The notes: generated by a model from the letters alone, not told the origin. Counted from the first letter of the stretch, positions 44,983 to 56,912 are shown. The stretch is DNA of 64,000 nucleotides from Plasmodium malariae (GCF_900090045.1 NC_041787.1:1074001-1138000); one strand, 5' to 3'. Translations and numbers: made by a program.

Positions 44983-46508
44983 AATGGAATAAGATAAAAC
45001 AGAACAAAAAAGAAAAAAAAAAGAACAAAATAGAGCAAGGAGGACACAGATAACAGAATAAAAGAATATTTTTACTTTTTATTACTGTTCCCAAAATGAT
45101 ACATATAAATAATAAATAAATGTATATATGTAAATATGTATTCATAATCCCCCGGTGTACAACTTTTTGAATAATCCTTGGCAAATGTCACAATTTATAC
45201 ATGGATTTCTTTTATTTTCTTTTTTCATTTTGGCATTATTGTTTTTTTGTTTTATTTTGTCTTTCTATTTAATTAATTTATTCCAGTTACTCCATTTACC
45301 TGTGTTAACCACATATAAGTGCACAGAACACACTCCCTAAAATATATTTACCGTTCATCAAAATGATGAATGAGCAATACTATTTTTTTTATGTAAAATT
45401 TGAAACATAATTTAGCCTTTACTTAAAAGATGTTATTTATTAAATTTCTCATATTGTGCAAAAAAAAAAAAGAAAGAAAAAAAAAAATTTATATTCATTA
45501 AAGAGGGGAAAAAATAACTTTATTAAGTGTACATTTTTTTTTTTTTTTTCGTGGTAATTTTTAACTTATTTGATACATTTTCACCTGATGTGTTCAGGCG
45601 AAAAAGGAAACATGTATTTAAGAAAACGCACACAGTAGTCTTTTTAATATATGATTAGGGATTATATATAGCAAGAAGGATAAATATATTGGCTTATATA
45701 CTAACAAAAAGAAGTTAACATATATTGTAGCATAAATTTTAGCTAATCTCACTTTGGAAAATGTTTTTAATAAAAGGACAATAAGACAAACACTTATATA
45801 AATGTAAGCATATAAACTAATATATTTATAAGCCCATATGCTCATATACACATACATGAGTGTATGTTCCTGCATATGTAAGTAGACATACATGTATATA
45901 TATATTCGCACAAAGCAGTGTGAAAAACTCGATATAATCCGAAGGGAATGCCTGTTAAAATAGTAAGTATTACCAAGATAAAACTCTGATGCTAAAGTAA
46001 ATTTGCTTTTGCAGTTATTTCTATAATCTTTCAAATTTTTTATGAACCGTTCAGAATATATAATTAAGTTTAATAAATATAATTTTATATATGATTATGT
46101 GCAACGTTTCGTTATTTTATTTTTATTTTAAATTATTTTTATTTTATATTATTTTTATTTTATATTATTTTTATTTTATTGTTATTTTGTTTTTATTTAT
46201 TTTTTTTTATTATATTTTTTTTTTATTTTTGTTCGTCTTAATTTTCTTCACTAGTATCCATAAAATTATTATGATCATTTTTAAGAAATAAAAAATAGGA
46301 AAAAAAAAAGAAAAAAAAGGAAACTTTGAAAGCATAACATAAAAAATATGTAGAACTTTTTTTAATCGTTAAAATTTTTTTTTTAATTGTCGTTAATTTG
46401 CTTATATGTGCATCATACATGTAATAAAAATTTGGAGACGTAAAAAAATGTATATGCACATGCTCTAGTAAAATATACCACTACATGCGCAATATAGAAT
46501 AGCTCACA

Positions 46509-46552
<44 letters not shown>

Positions 46553-47756
46553 TACATACGTGGAAAATTACAAGATTGCTCGAGAAAATGAACAATACAT
46601 AAAATACTATCAGCAAAAAAAGAAGAAAAAAAAAGAAAAAGGAAAAATAATAAAAAGGGTAAAAGGCCGAATAAGCGAATGAATAAATGCCTATGGAAAT
46701 AGGCGCATAGATGAATAGAATTAATACTGTAGAGCTGAAACGCTCTTTTATTTTTTAAAATAACAGATAAAATGATAGTGAGCAGCATTTATTCATTTCT
46801 ACGAATTGCCCTTACAATCCGGTCTACTGATATATATAATTTGATCATGGATATAAAAATAGTACACCTTTTTTTTGTATGTCTTAATTCTTTAGTACAT
46901 ATGATATATTTTTTGAAATATTTTTTGCTCTTTGATTTTTGTTTTTCGTTTTTTGCTTTTCATTTTGTATTTTGCATTTTTTTTTTCTTTCCTAATCCCA
47001 AAGTACATTTCATTCGTTATTCATTTTTCACATCGATTTATAAATAGGAATAAAAAATGGAAAGAATTTCCACGTACTATGTAAATAACTGAATTTAGAA
47101 CAATATAATTCTCAATTCGTTTTGTAATAGTGTGCAAGGATACAATATATATTATTTTAAGAATTTCTACCAACTTTTCAAGGGAGAAATTGGAAAAAAA
47201 AATTATGGAAAATAATAAAGCAAAAACTGTTTATATATATATGCATGATTGTGTATATGCATGATTATATATATGCATGATTATATATATGCATGATTAT
47301 ATATATGCATGATTATATATATGCATGATTATATATATGCATGATTATATATATGCATGAATATATATATATATATACCTGTGCGTACATATGTATATAT
47401 ATTGTTTTTTAACAGTATATAACCTGTAAAATGTTTTATTGCAGACATAACATTCAAATCGTGAATGAAACAAATGCGCTCACATGTACTTTTTTTAATT
47501 GTAGCGCAAAGGTGTATACCCTAATTTTTTGGGTTTTTTAACATTTTCACATATTTTACGAAAAGACTATTACTTTTGTTTGCACAAGTTATGCTGCTAT
47601 TTTATCTTTTATTTTTTTTTTTTTTGTTTACAAAAATTTTTCTTCATATAGCTGAAAGAAATTGCATTTAGCGCGATATCACGTGATATCATATTATATC
47701 AAATCACGTCATACAATATTAAATAACGTCATATCATTTTACATCATATTATACTG

Positions 47757-47806
<50 letters not shown>

Positions 47807-47876
47807 TTGCTTTCTCCTGCACAAGAATAGTGGATATTTATTTTTTTTTTTTTTCTTTCCTTCCACAAATCAAAAA
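44983..47876. other. Intergenic region upstream of the AP2 gene
   Basis: 2.9 kb of poly(T), TTTTATATTATTT arrays (46120-46210), (TA)n and a 16-bp minisatellite (47232-47367). Frames at 45186-45340 (plus), 45910-46070 (minus) and 46772-47047 (plus) look partly protein-like but lack donors, family hits or consistent starts. Probably the long promoter and 5' UTR expected for a stage-regulated AP2 gene. Confidence 0.55.
47232..47367. repeat. 16-bp minisatellite GATTATATATATGCAT
   Basis: About eight near-identical copies containing the palindrome ATGCAT, in the 5' flank of the AP2 gene. Confidence 0.92.
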
Positions 47877-50495
47877 ATGAATAACCATTTTGAAAATTTT
47901 GATGAACTACTTAAGGAGTTAGATTTGCAAAATTATGTTTCCTTTGTAAAAAAATGTTTTAAAAATGGTGTAAAGAAGAACGAAGAAAGCATTTGTTCTC
48001 AAGACTTAAGAAATTTAGCAAAATGTCTACCTAGGGTATCAGGTGTTTGGTACGATTTACATAAAAATAGCTGGGAAGCTAGATGGTCAGAAGGAACTAA
48101 ATCTGCAAGAAAATATTATTCTGTTCAGAAATTTGGTTTTCATGAAGCAAGGAAGTTAGCTATAAAAACAATTAAGACAAAAGAAATTAATTATATATAT
48201 AATAGTATAAATGAAGATTTTAATAAACCTCTGAAGTGGAATTTAAATAATGAATTTTTAGAAATGAATCATGACCCAACTATAAACTTAAAAAAGAAAT
48301 GTAGAGCGAAAAATTGTAAAATAAAAGAAATCAAAGTTAAAAAAGATGGTAATAACAATATTAATAAAAAAGTGAAAAATGAGAAGAAAAGTAGTCAAAC
48401 GAAGAATATGAAAAAGAGTAATCAATCAGTTATTAATTCTGCAAAAAGTGAAAATTACCAAATAGAAAATTACGACAGTTTTGATAATGAAGCAGAAAAT
48501 GGGGAAATCACAAAAATGAAAATTAATATTACATGTGCAGGTAAAAAAGAAGAACATGCGCAAAATCAATGTAACAAAAATGTTGAAAATGGAACATTAA
48601 AGAAAAACAATACCAATGATACATACAAAATGAGCAAACTCGGTTTGAACAATATTTCAAAAGAATTAAACTGCTGTATAGAAGAATTAAATATTTGCAC
48701 AAAAGGAAATATTTCCAAAGAAAATAATATGGTAAGTGTTCTTATCACAAAAAATAATAGGAATACATTCGAGGGGAAAAGGGATATCCTGAACTGTTCA
48801 GGAGAAATATTGCACACAAATGAAAATTACATAGAAAATGATAATAATGATCACAATAATGGTAACAATATTAATGATATGAATGATGGCAATATTAATG
48901 ATATTAATGATGATAATAATAATGATATTAATGATGGCAATATTAATGATATTAATGATGATAATAATAATGATATTAATGATGATAATAATAATGATAT
49001 TAATGATGATAATAATAATGATATTAATGATGATAATAATAATGATAGTAATGATAGTAATGATAGTAATGATAGTAATGATAATAATAACGCTCCTCTT
49101 AATAAAGAAAATAGTCGTATGTCAAAGGAAAGTAGGTATCGGATCATCAACAAGTATAGTTGTGGTTCAAATGGCATTAATATTAACACAACTAGCATTT
49201 ATAATACGACGGTTCATCCGAATAGTTATAATAATAGCAGTAGTAGTAGTAATAATGATGAGCGTGCAAAAAAGAACAGTAATAATAATATAAATAGCCA
49301 ATTTTGCTGCACAAAGGAAGACACATGCACTGTTTATAATAAAAATTATATTTGTAAAAAATTACAAAATTGCAATATAGAAAATAATGAAACAAGTATG
49401 ATGAAATTCCCATGTGATAAAATTTTAAGTTATATGCTACAACACAATAAACCAATTTCGAAAAATAATATATATAATAATAAAATAGATATATTAAAAA
49501 TTAATATAAAACAATCAAAAAATAATTCTCATGATGAAGAAATATGGCCATCTAAGAAAAAAGCATCAAAAAAAAAAATAAACACAAATAGTAACAATGC
49601 ATGTATAAATAGTAATTCCCAACATACAAAAAAGATAAAAACTTATAATTCTGACCATTCTTTAGCTAAAAATGGGGATGTAGATGAAAATAAAGAGTGC
49701 AAACAGGATCTTGAAAATGATAGAGAAAATATCTCATTTCTGGTTAACGATCTACCTCAAAAGGAAGTTTGTGACTATGGTAGTGATTGTAATAAGAACA
49801 GCAATACGCACAGCAATACGCACAGCAATACGCACAGCAATACGCACAGCAGTACGAACAGTAATACGAACAGTAATACGAACAGTAATACGAACAGTAA
49901 TAATAGATATAACAACAAAGATGACAATAACAGTAACAGCGAAAATGGTGACTGCACAAGTGACAAGCATAGTGCACCGCTTAATAGGGAAGGTTACAGG
50001 TCCAGTGAAAAAATTGTATATAATTGTGGGAAAAGTTTAAATAATAGTTCAAAAAAAACAGCTCACTTGAAGAAAGATTCACCAAAGGAAAACCTCAGTT
50101 GTAGTAACTCATGTGATAGTAATACATGGAATAAAAAAAAAGAAAAAAAGAAATATTGTACAGAATTAAATGTAAAGGACTCATTACAATCTGATACTTT
50201 AAGTATTTTTAAAAATGCAACTAATTTACTCCTAAATGATTTGAAATATAAATGCATACCACATTTCGATAAGCAATTTTTGAATATTTTGGAAATTATT
50301 GATAATCACATGAATTATGTGAATTCTACATTTAATGAAAATTTTTTAATAACATATGTACATTTGTTTGATACTTGTGTATCTAACAATATTTTACCGA
50401 GCCAAATGGATCAAAAGATACAAAAGGTTTTTTGTAATGCGTTAATTGCATTTCATATTCTATTATTTAATTTTCAGAAGGAAAAAAAAAATTAA
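47877..50495 (+). CDS. AP2-O3: AP2-domain transcription factor with ACDC domain (AP2-O3 candidate)
   Basis: A single exon of 872 aa. One AP2/ERF-like domain spans about residues 52-102: VSGVWYDLHKNSWEARWSEG, then KSARKYYSVQKFGFHEARKLA, with the typical Trp and Arg positions of ApiAP2 strands and helix. The last 100 residues (LLNDLKYKCIPHFDKQF through NALIAFHILLFNF) fit the AP2-coincident C-terminal (ACDC) domain. Between them lies Asn/Lys/Asp-rich low complexity, including NDINDDNN repeats (48885-49075) and HSNT repeats (49797-49905). ApiAP2 proteins are the main sequence-specific transcription factors of Plasmodium. The AP2-O3 name rests on remembered synteny (PF3D7_1429200) and architecture, not alignment. 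Its start follows a long poly(T) and CTTTCC-rich leader. Confidence 0.92.
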   Translation: MNNHFENFDELLKELDLQNYVSFVKKCFKNGVKKNEESICSQDLRNLAKCLPRVSGVWYDLHKNSWEARWSEGTKSARKYYSVQKFGFHEARKLAIKTIKTKEINYIYNSINEDFNKPLKWNLNNEFLEMNHDPTINLKKKCRAKNCKIKEIKVKKDGNNNINKKVKNEKKSSQTKNMKKSNQSVINSAKSENYQIENYDSFDNEAENGEITKMKINITCAGKKEEHAQNQCNKNVENGTLKKNNTNDTYKMSKLGLNNISKELNCCIEELNICTKGNISKENNMVSVLITKNNRNTFEGKRDILNCSGEILHTNENYIENDNNDHNNGNNINDMNDGNINDINDDNNNDINDGNINDINDDNNNDINDDNNNDINDDNNNDINDDNNNDSNDSNDSNDSNDNNNAPLNKENSRMSKESRYRIINKYSCGSNGININTTSIYNTTVHPNSYNNSSSSSNNDERAKKNSNNNINSQFCCTKEDTCTVYNKNYICKKLQNCNIENNETSMMKFPCDKILSYMLQHNKPISKNNIYNNKIDILKINIKQSKNNSHDEEIWPSKKKASKKKINTNSNNACINSNSQHTKKIKTYNSDHSLAKNGDVDENKECKQDLENDRENISFLVNDLPQKEVCDYGSDCNKNSNTHSNTHSNTHSNTHSSTNSNTNSNTNSNTNSNNRYNNKDDNNSNSENGDCTSDKHSAPLNREGYRSSEKIVYNCGKSLNNSSKKTAHLKKDSPKENLSCSNSCDSNTWNKKKEKKKYCTELNVKDSLQSDTLSIFKNATNLLLNDLKYKCIPHFDKQFLNILEIIDNHMNYVNSTFNENFLITYVHLFDTCVSNNILPSQMDQKIQKVFCNALIAFHILLFNFQKEKKN
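48885..49085. repeat. Coding Asn/Asp repeat (NDINDDNN) in the AP2 gene
   Basis: Tandem 21-24 bp units built from AATGATATTAATGATGATAAT, grading into AATGATAGT (NDS) units at the 3' side. It stays in frame. Confidence 0.9.
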
Positions 50496-50591
50496 GGTGT
50501 TTTAAATGGTGTAAAAAAAATTTTATAATATATATGCTATAAGCATAATGTGTGTGCACATATGCAGTACGCATCATATTTATTTAATACT

Positions 50592-50625
<34 letters not shown>

Positions 50626-51517
50626 CAAAAAGTTTACAACTTCAAAAAAAAAAACATACATATATATATAAATGTGTTTATATATATATATATATTGGTA
50701 CGTACGTTTTTTCAGTATATTAAAAAAATGAAAGAAAAAGAGAAAATTGAAATTAAATAAAAACCATTTGGAGAACATATACATATGTATTAAAAAAACA
50801 AAAAGAACAAAAAGGGATATATTTCGTACATTTCGAAATAAGCCCTAATTCGTTATTTTGCTACTCCACCATTTTTCTACTCCATCATTTTGCTACTCCA
50901 CCATTTTGCTACTCCATCATTTTGCTACTCCATCATTTTGCTACTCCATCATTTTGCTGCTTCATCATTTTGCTACTCCATCATTTTGCTGCTTCATCAT
51001 TTTGCTACTCCATCATTTTGCTGCTCCATTAATTTTCTTCCCCTTAATTTGCTTTTCATTACATTTCCACTTCATTATTTTTTTGTGCTTGCTTATCAGC
51101 GCTAGTGTATTTATGTGTATGTAGCTACACGTGCATGTATTTGTGTGTATACTTAAATTTATATGGTATTTATACAAGATGTAATACTTGGTATAATTCT
51201 GAAATACTCAACGTTTCCTGCGCATCCTCATACTTCTGTGTGCAATATTTTTTCCTAATTTGTTTTTTCTTAACATTTTAGCTACCTAGAACCTCAATTT
51301 ATAAAAATTTATGAACCGTTCATACGACCGGTTTATTGAACAATTAAAAAAATAAAAAATAAAAATAAATGAAACGTAACAAAACAGAATATAATACAAC
51401 GTAATACTGTACAACGTAATACTGTACAACATAATAAAACAAAACAGTGCAAAATAAAAATAGGAAGCGTTCATTATTTTTGTTCAATTTTTGCACATTC
51501 TTTCCCAGTTTTGCTCA
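50496..51517. other. Convergent gap between AP2 and apicoplast uL15
   Basis: Contains a long poly(A) at about 50591-50624, a 16-bp minisatellite (50853-51019) and AACGTAATACTGTAC units near 51400. No gene supported; both neighbours end here. Confidence 0.65.
50853..51019. repeat. 16-bp minisatellite TTTTGCTACTCCATCA
   Basis: About ten copies with CTACTCC/CTGCTTC variants in the shared 3' flank of two convergent genes. Confidence 0.93.
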
Positions 51518-53182
51518 TCAGCCGTTTTTATCCTGGTCTATGTTCTTTTTCACATTTTTCACATTTTTCAGCCAATATAATTTTCTTTCATATTTGGACG
51601 GTTTTCCTGAAAAAACAATTCTTCTAGGAATTCTGTTAAAATTTTCATCATCTGGATTATATTCTGAATAGACTATATCATGCGTATTCTTTTTTAACAA
51701 TAAACATCTTCCTCCCTGTTTTATAATTTCTCTAGCAGCCTTAACGGTATATGCATGAGCTTTCACCAAAACATCTTTTGCATAATATTTGAAATCAAAA
51801 CCATGTTTCATTTTAAATTTTTTTAAATTACAGCCAACAACTTTTATTGGATGCTTTCTTTTATACTTTCCTATTTTTAACCCTAGTTTGTCTATTACAT
51901 TCCAATCAATTTCAAGATGCTTTTTTTCCCCACTTCTTGTATAAGCTAAATTAATTAAATTTAGTGGAATTAATTCATATTCATATCTGTTAAATCTATG
52001 ACCAGGTCCAAGTGGAGCAGAAACAAATTTTGGTAATTTTCTATATAATGGTGTTTGTCCTCCTTCAAAACCAATGGGTATAGAACCACCACTTCTACTT
52101 TTCTGTCCTTTCATTCCTCTTCCTGATGATCCTCCTCTTTTACTACCTACACCTCTTCCTTTTCTTTTTTTTTTTTTCTCTCCTAGACCTGGAATATTAA
52201 ATGGAGTAATGAAATATTCATTTTCTTCTCTATTTCCACCAACTACTGTTGATTTCCAATATATATCAGCTTTTAGTTTCATATTATCTATTAATGGATA
52301 AACAGCCTTAGGCCAATCCATTTGTGTCAAATCCCAAACTAAGGGTGTTTTGGTTTGTTCATAATGTGCATCCATAATTTTTTTTATTCCTAATTTAATA
52401 GCTTCTTCTTGATATTTTAAATTTATTTCATTAATTTTTTCATTAATATTTTCTCTCAGTTTTACTAAAAGCTCATTTTTTTCATCATATATTAAATGTT
52501 GATTTTTTTCTATTTTTTCTATTTCTTTCATTATAGGATCTATTGCTTCCTCCATTTCCTTCAAAACTTTTTGTAAAAAGTTTCTCTGTTCATCATTATA
52601 TGAGGATTTAAATGTGCCATTCTTTAAATCTTCCTCTAACTTTTTAAACTGATTTTTTCTTAATTTTAATTTTCTATTTATTAATGCTTTGTATTTTCTA
52701 TCTACCAATTTTTTTTCTTCTTTTAATTCTTTAAACATGGTATTGGCTCGACCTATCTTGAAGCTTCCGTCAAGCATGCTCCCAAAAATACTCTCCAGTT
52801 CTTTCCTCTCGTTTCTACCATTGCCATTGCTACCATCTCCACTACTGTCATTACTGCTTCCCCTGCTGTTCTGATCCCAGTTACGCTCTCTTTTCCTTCT
52901 CTCTCTTGCCAATTTTTCTTCTTCTAAATCGAAATTTATGTTAAATTGTCTTTTTACTTTACCTAACAAACTGTTGATTGTATCTATGGTGTTGTATTTT
53001 TCTTCTACTTCCTCCTCTTTAAATATATGTACTACGTTCTTCTTATCTTTTGTAAGCGTCTTCTTATGCTTTTCTTTCATTACATTCCTACCCATCAAGT
53101 TGAAATATTTTCCTTTGTTTTCATTTATTACATAGCCCTTTATAAACATAGCACACAATAATAACAGTAATATGCGTCTCAT
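51518..53182 (-). CDS. Apicoplast large-subunit ribosomal protein uL15
   Basis: A single exon of 554 aa. [19 protein letters not shown] is a signal peptide, followed by a Lys/Asn-rich stretch without a hydrophobic helix: the bipartite apicoplast leader. A long coiled-coil-like charged region (about 75-300, Glu/Lys-rich) precedes the L15 core near residue 335: [50 protein letters not shown] and the C-terminal [19 protein letters not shown]. This is the bacterial-type glycine/arginine loop, as expected for a plastid ribosome, and differs from the shorter loop of the mitochondrial uL15m in this window. The 5' flank has a 14-bp minisatellite starting right at the start codon. The gene is divergent from archease. 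Confidence 0.93.
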   Translation of the reverse strand: MRRILLLLLCAMFIKGYVINENKGKYFNLMGRNVMKEKHKKTLTKDKKNVVHIFKEEEVEEKYNTIDTINSLLGKVKRQFNINFDLEEEKLARERRKRERNWDQNSRGSSNDSSGDGSNGNGRNERKELESIFGSMLDGSFKIGRANTMFKELKEEKKLVDRKYKALINRKLKLRKNQFKKLEEDLKNGTFKSSYNDEQRNFLQKVLKEMEEAIDPIMKEIEKIEKNQHLIYDEKNELLVKLRENINEKINEINLKYQEEAIKLGIKKIMDAHYEQTKTPLVWDLTQMDWPKAVYPLIDNMKLKADIYWKSTVVGGNREENEYFITPFNIPGLGEKKKKRKGRGVGSKRGGSSGRGMKGQKSRSGGSIPIGFEGGQTPLYRKLPKFVSAPLGPGHRFNRYEYELIPLNLINLAYTRSGEKKHLEIDWNVIDKLGLKIGKYKRKHPIKVVGCNLKKFKMKHGFDFKYYAKDVLVKAHAYTVKAAREIIKQGGRCLLLKKNTHDIVYSEYNPDDENFNRIPRRIVFSGKPSKYERKLYWLKNVKNVKKNIDQDKNG

Positions 53183-53408
53183 TTTATTAATATCATTTTA
53201 TTAATATCGTTTTATTAATAACATTTTAGTAATATCATTTTATTAATATCATTTTATTAATATCATTTTATTAATATCATTTTATTAATATCATTTTATT
53301 AATATCATTTTATTAATATCGTTTTATTAATATCGTTTTATTAATATCATTTTAGTAATATCATTTTAGTAATATCATTTTAGTAATATCATTTTAGTAA
53401 TATCATTG
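53172..53408. repeat. 14-bp minisatellite ATTTTATTAATATC
   Basis: About 17 copies with TTAGTAAT and CGTTTT variants, beginning immediately upstream of the apicoplast uL15 ATG, so it is very probably transcribed in the 5' UTR. Confidence 0.93.
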
Positions 53409-53679
53409 TAATTTTCCTTTCGCATTAAATAACTTAGTTTTTCTTCTTCTCTCTCCTTTTTGTAGTCGCATTGTGTGTTGAGTCTTATCGCTATATAATA
53501 TACGCATACTTCTTATGTACATGAGTATACGCACATTTTTAAGGTATGCTTCCCTAACCTAAACACGAACAATTTTGTCCTTGCGCGAACGAGCTTTTGC
53601 TTATATACAAATATACCTATTTAACCTGCCCCAATAATAAACACTCCATGTGTATACGTGTACATAAAAACAAATTCAC

Positions 53680-53830
53680 TTATATATACATACATATATA
53701 TATACATACATATATACATACATATATATATACATACATATATATACACATACATATATATATACATACATATATATACACATACATATATATATACATA
53801 CATATATACATACATATATATATACACATA
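53680..53830. repeat. TACATACATATATA microsatellite-like array
   Basis: Alternating TACA/TATA blocks give open YIHTYIYT frames in several phases. No coding evidence. Confidence 0.88.
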
Positions 53831-54205
53831 CATACGTGCACTTACGCATAATACTTATCGTGCAGCTCATTAGTTAGTGGATTAAACTGCAATAAGTGGT
53901 TTTCTTCAAATCCATTTGTTATGACTTGTTCATAAAAAAATGCATTCGACGAATACTTTTAGATAAAATTAAAGATTCAATCTTTTTTATTCTGTTATTT
54001 TTACATTATGCTATTTTGTTATGCTTTTTTTTTTTTTTTTTTTTTTTTGCTTCCCTTAATTATATTATTTTTGCATTGTTAAGAGGAGCTGCCTTCACGG
54101 GATAAGATAACTACATAATCGAGTCGCTTAAGGGGTACGGTAATTAGCCAGCTTGCAAATTGAAATATGGCAAAGCTTGTACGACTATATTACAAGTAAA
54201 CAACC

Positions 54206-54263
<58 letters not shown>

Positions 54264-54526
54264 TTATGTATGCATGTATATACGTATGTATGTATGTATG
54301 TAACTACATATGTACCAACATGAAAGTATTTTTCTTTAAATAAAAGCCCATTGTGCATCCCGTTAAATACGGAATAATGGGACAATTTTTTGAGAATATT
54401 CAACGACCATATTTATATTTACGTAATGCTTTGATTTGCTATGAAAAAAAAATTGTACCCATTTGAACCGCACTTAAAGGAAACTTTTCTTACCTTAACA
54501 AAAAAAGGTTTTTTCGATAATATATA

Positions 54527-54541
54527 TATATATATATATAT

Positions 54542-54572
<31 letters not shown>

Positions 54573-54655
54573 TAGATATAGATATATAGATATTTATAGA
54601 TAGATATATATAGATAGATATTTATAGATAGATATATATAGATAGATATTTTTAT
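54527..54655. repeat. GATA/TATA tetranucleotide repeat
   Basis: A TA tract passes into GATAGATAGATAGATA and then into GATATATAGATAGATATTTATA blocks. Confidence 0.9.
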
Positions 54656-54894
54656 ATATAACCATTTCTCTAATCCATTTTTGTTTAAATATGTTGAAGG
54701 CACATGTATGTTTCCATGTATGTGTATATGCATATAAAAATTAAAGAGAAAAAAAGAGATAGAGCATAGGATTTTGCACTAGTAATTTACGAAAATTTCT
54801 TTCTGCAGATAAACGACCGTACGGTCATACTGTTTTAGTTGCCCTGCTATTGCGGAACTGTAATTCTACTGCTATATGCATGTGCAAATATTAT

Positions 54895-54950
<56 letters not shown>

Positions 54951-55043
54951 ATATATTTGTATTTGTATTTTCTCCTCTTGTTTACTCTTTCACTCTTTTC
55001 CCCTTTCATCTTCTGCTCCTATGCGAATACACGCACATAAAAC

Positions 55044-55646
55044 ATGAGCGACTTTATGAAGAAGGATATTATTTCACTACCACAGCGAAATAGGAGACGA
55101 ATCAGTGCAAGATATTCAAGTGATGAAGATTACTCAGATGATGCTAATGAAAGTAACAATGAAGGTAGTGACGATATGGAAAAGGATCGAGAAAAACTGT
55201 ATGGCATCACATTAGAAAAGATTTACAAATACGAATACCTTGATCACACAGCAGATATAATTTTACATAGTTATGGAAACAATTTAATGGAGTGTTTTGA
55301 GTCTATATGTATTTCCATGTTTAATTATATGTGTAATTTAAATAAAGTGGAATTAAAAATAAGAAAAAAAGTAATTGTACATGGTGATAATTTAGATGAT
55401 TTACTTTTTAAATTTTTAAATGAATTTCATTTTTTATATGGAAGCGAATATTTTATTTGTAAAAGGATTGATATACTTACTTTTGATACTAAGACTTTTT
55501 TTATAAAAGCAGTTGGATATGGGGAAACATTCTCTTCATTCAAACATGAAGGTGGTACAGAAATAAAAGCAATAACAAAACATGAATTGAAAATTATTTC
55601 AAATGAGGAAGGTGAGTGCGAAATTTTTGTTTTAGTCGACATTTAA
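55044..55646 (+). CDS. Archease, tRNA-ligase cofactor
   Basis: A single exon of 200 aa. The first 58 residues are an acidic, Ser/Arg-rich extension (SSDEDYSDDANES). The archease domain starts KYEYLDHTADIILHSYG, the family's hallmark with its metal-binding Asp. It continues through HGDNLDDLLFKFLNEFHFL and ends GGTEIKAITKHELKI with a final Asp-Ile. Archease promotes guanylylation and multiple turnover of RtcB, the ligase that joins tRNA exons and, in some eukaryotes, XBP1/HAC1-type mRNA. Its presence implies RtcB-type tRNA splicing in this parasite; RtcB itself is not in the window. Length and start (ATG after CATAAAAC) fit the family. Confidence 0.93.
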   Translation: MSDFMKKDIISLPQRNRRRISARYSSDEDYSDDANESNNEGSDDMEKDREKLYGITLEKIYKYEYLDHTADIILHSYGNNLMECFESICISMFNYMCNLNKVELKIRKKVIVHGDNLDDLLFKFLNEFHFLYGSEYFICKRIDILTFDTKTFFIKAVGYGETFSSFKHEGGTEIKAITKHELKIISNEEGECEIFVLVDI

Positions 55647-55844
55647 GGTGAGTTAAATGGGTATATATTTTTTTTAAATGGGAAAAAAAGTAAAAACCGC
55701 ATCCACCTGAGGAACATTGCATTGTTTATTTGTATGCATATGTGTACGTATTTATGTATGTGTATGTGTATGTGTGTGTGTGTGCGACGCAAAATAAGGT
55801 CCGCTCTAGAGAAAAATCTATAAATTTGTTGACTATAGTCCATG

Positions 55845-55878
<34 letters not shown>

Positions 55879-56100
55879 TTTTGACACTGTTATACTCCCA
55901 GTTTGCCAAATAATCGCGCACCAAAATTGTGCTTGTTATTACCGTTTCGTACATGTTAAAATGTATATATAAGTATACGTGTATATATATGTGTGCATAT
56001 ATACACATGTGAATAACCTCATGCAGTGTGCATAATTTTACGTATATATGCCGCTTTCTGCATCTGTAATAAATTATGCAATGGGACAAAAACGTGTTAC

Positions 56101-56365
56101 CTTTCACTTGCCATGTATTTTTGATGCCGTGTACACACTAAAAAAAAAAAAAAAAAAAAAGAGATAAAAAGATATAAATTTTTACGTACTGTTTTAGACC
56201 AAGATCACAATTATGTACACACATATTTACTTGTACATTACTCATGGAAATATAAGCTTTAAGTTTTTTTTTTTTTTTTCTACTGAATTTGTATCCTTTG
56301 GAATACCCTCGCGTATTTAATGCAGATCTGTTACAGCTACTGGAAAAAGTGTCTATACTATTCAT
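56101..56365 (-). CDS. Possible spliced small basic protein (first exons)
   Basis: An ATG at 56365 opens 43 codons beginning MNSIDTFSSSCNRSALNTR with a Lys-rich stretch, to a donor at AGTAAT|GTACAAG (exon 56237-56365). A strong acceptor (24-bp poly-T then TAG) at 56138 opens a second exon from 56137 reading CVHGIKNTWQVK and continuing at least to RCRKRHIY near 56042. The 3' end is unresolved: alternatives reach down to about 55650. All three frames are locally open, so the model is tentative and no family was recognised. Confidence 0.3.
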
Positions 56366-56912
56366 TCATCATTGTAGTGTTGTCACGTGGTGTAACTCCG
56401 CCATTTCATCTCTTTACATTTTCGTAATATTTTCGTATGTTCTCCCTGATCATGTATTAACGTATTAATTTTTTTTTGTTCATCCCCCCTTTATTTTTTT
56501 TTTTTTTTTTTTATTATAAACATAAAATATGTTTAACTCTGTTTGGAATTTACTCCCTATTTGATTTTTTGATAAGTGTAGAGTGTAACTAGCATAAATC
56601 ATAAAACGGGCTGCGTGTAACTAAGTTAATATGGAGGGGTTAACATTTTATGGCACGTCAAATTAAGATTGTTTTGGGCAAAAAAAAAAAAAAAAAAGTT
56701 CAACTCCCCTCTAGCGCTCTGTAAAGATATCATATATGGCACTTAAAAACGACGCTATTAATCGACGTTCCATTTTGTTAATAGTTGCACGTATATTTCT
56801 CCATTTCGTGAAACATGTAACTTGCAACTGCCATGTTTTACTTTTATTTTATGTTCTTTACTTTAGTTTTCTTTATATTTCTCTACATTTCTTTACATTT
56901 TTCTTTACTTTT

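Larger units (their letters stand above)
53183..55043. other. Divergent promoter region, apicoplast uL15 / archease
   Basis: Besides the 14-bp minisatellite it carries TACATACATATATA repeats (53680-53830), a poly(T) near 54026, (TA)n (54209-54254 and 54903-54945) and GATA-type repeats (54527-54655). Frames on both strands are repeat translations. No gene recognised. Confidence 0.65.

Noticed and set aside
45155..45340. Plus-strand frame with one strong membrane helix downstream of CPW-WPC
   Set aside because: Longest form starts at GTG; the ATG form is 50 codons in T-rich 3' flank with no other support.
46772..47047. 91-codon plus-strand frame starting MIVSSIYSF
   Set aside because: ATG start but mostly Phe/Tyr/Ile translation of T-rich DNA, no family and no splice context; likely 5' flank of the AP2 gene.
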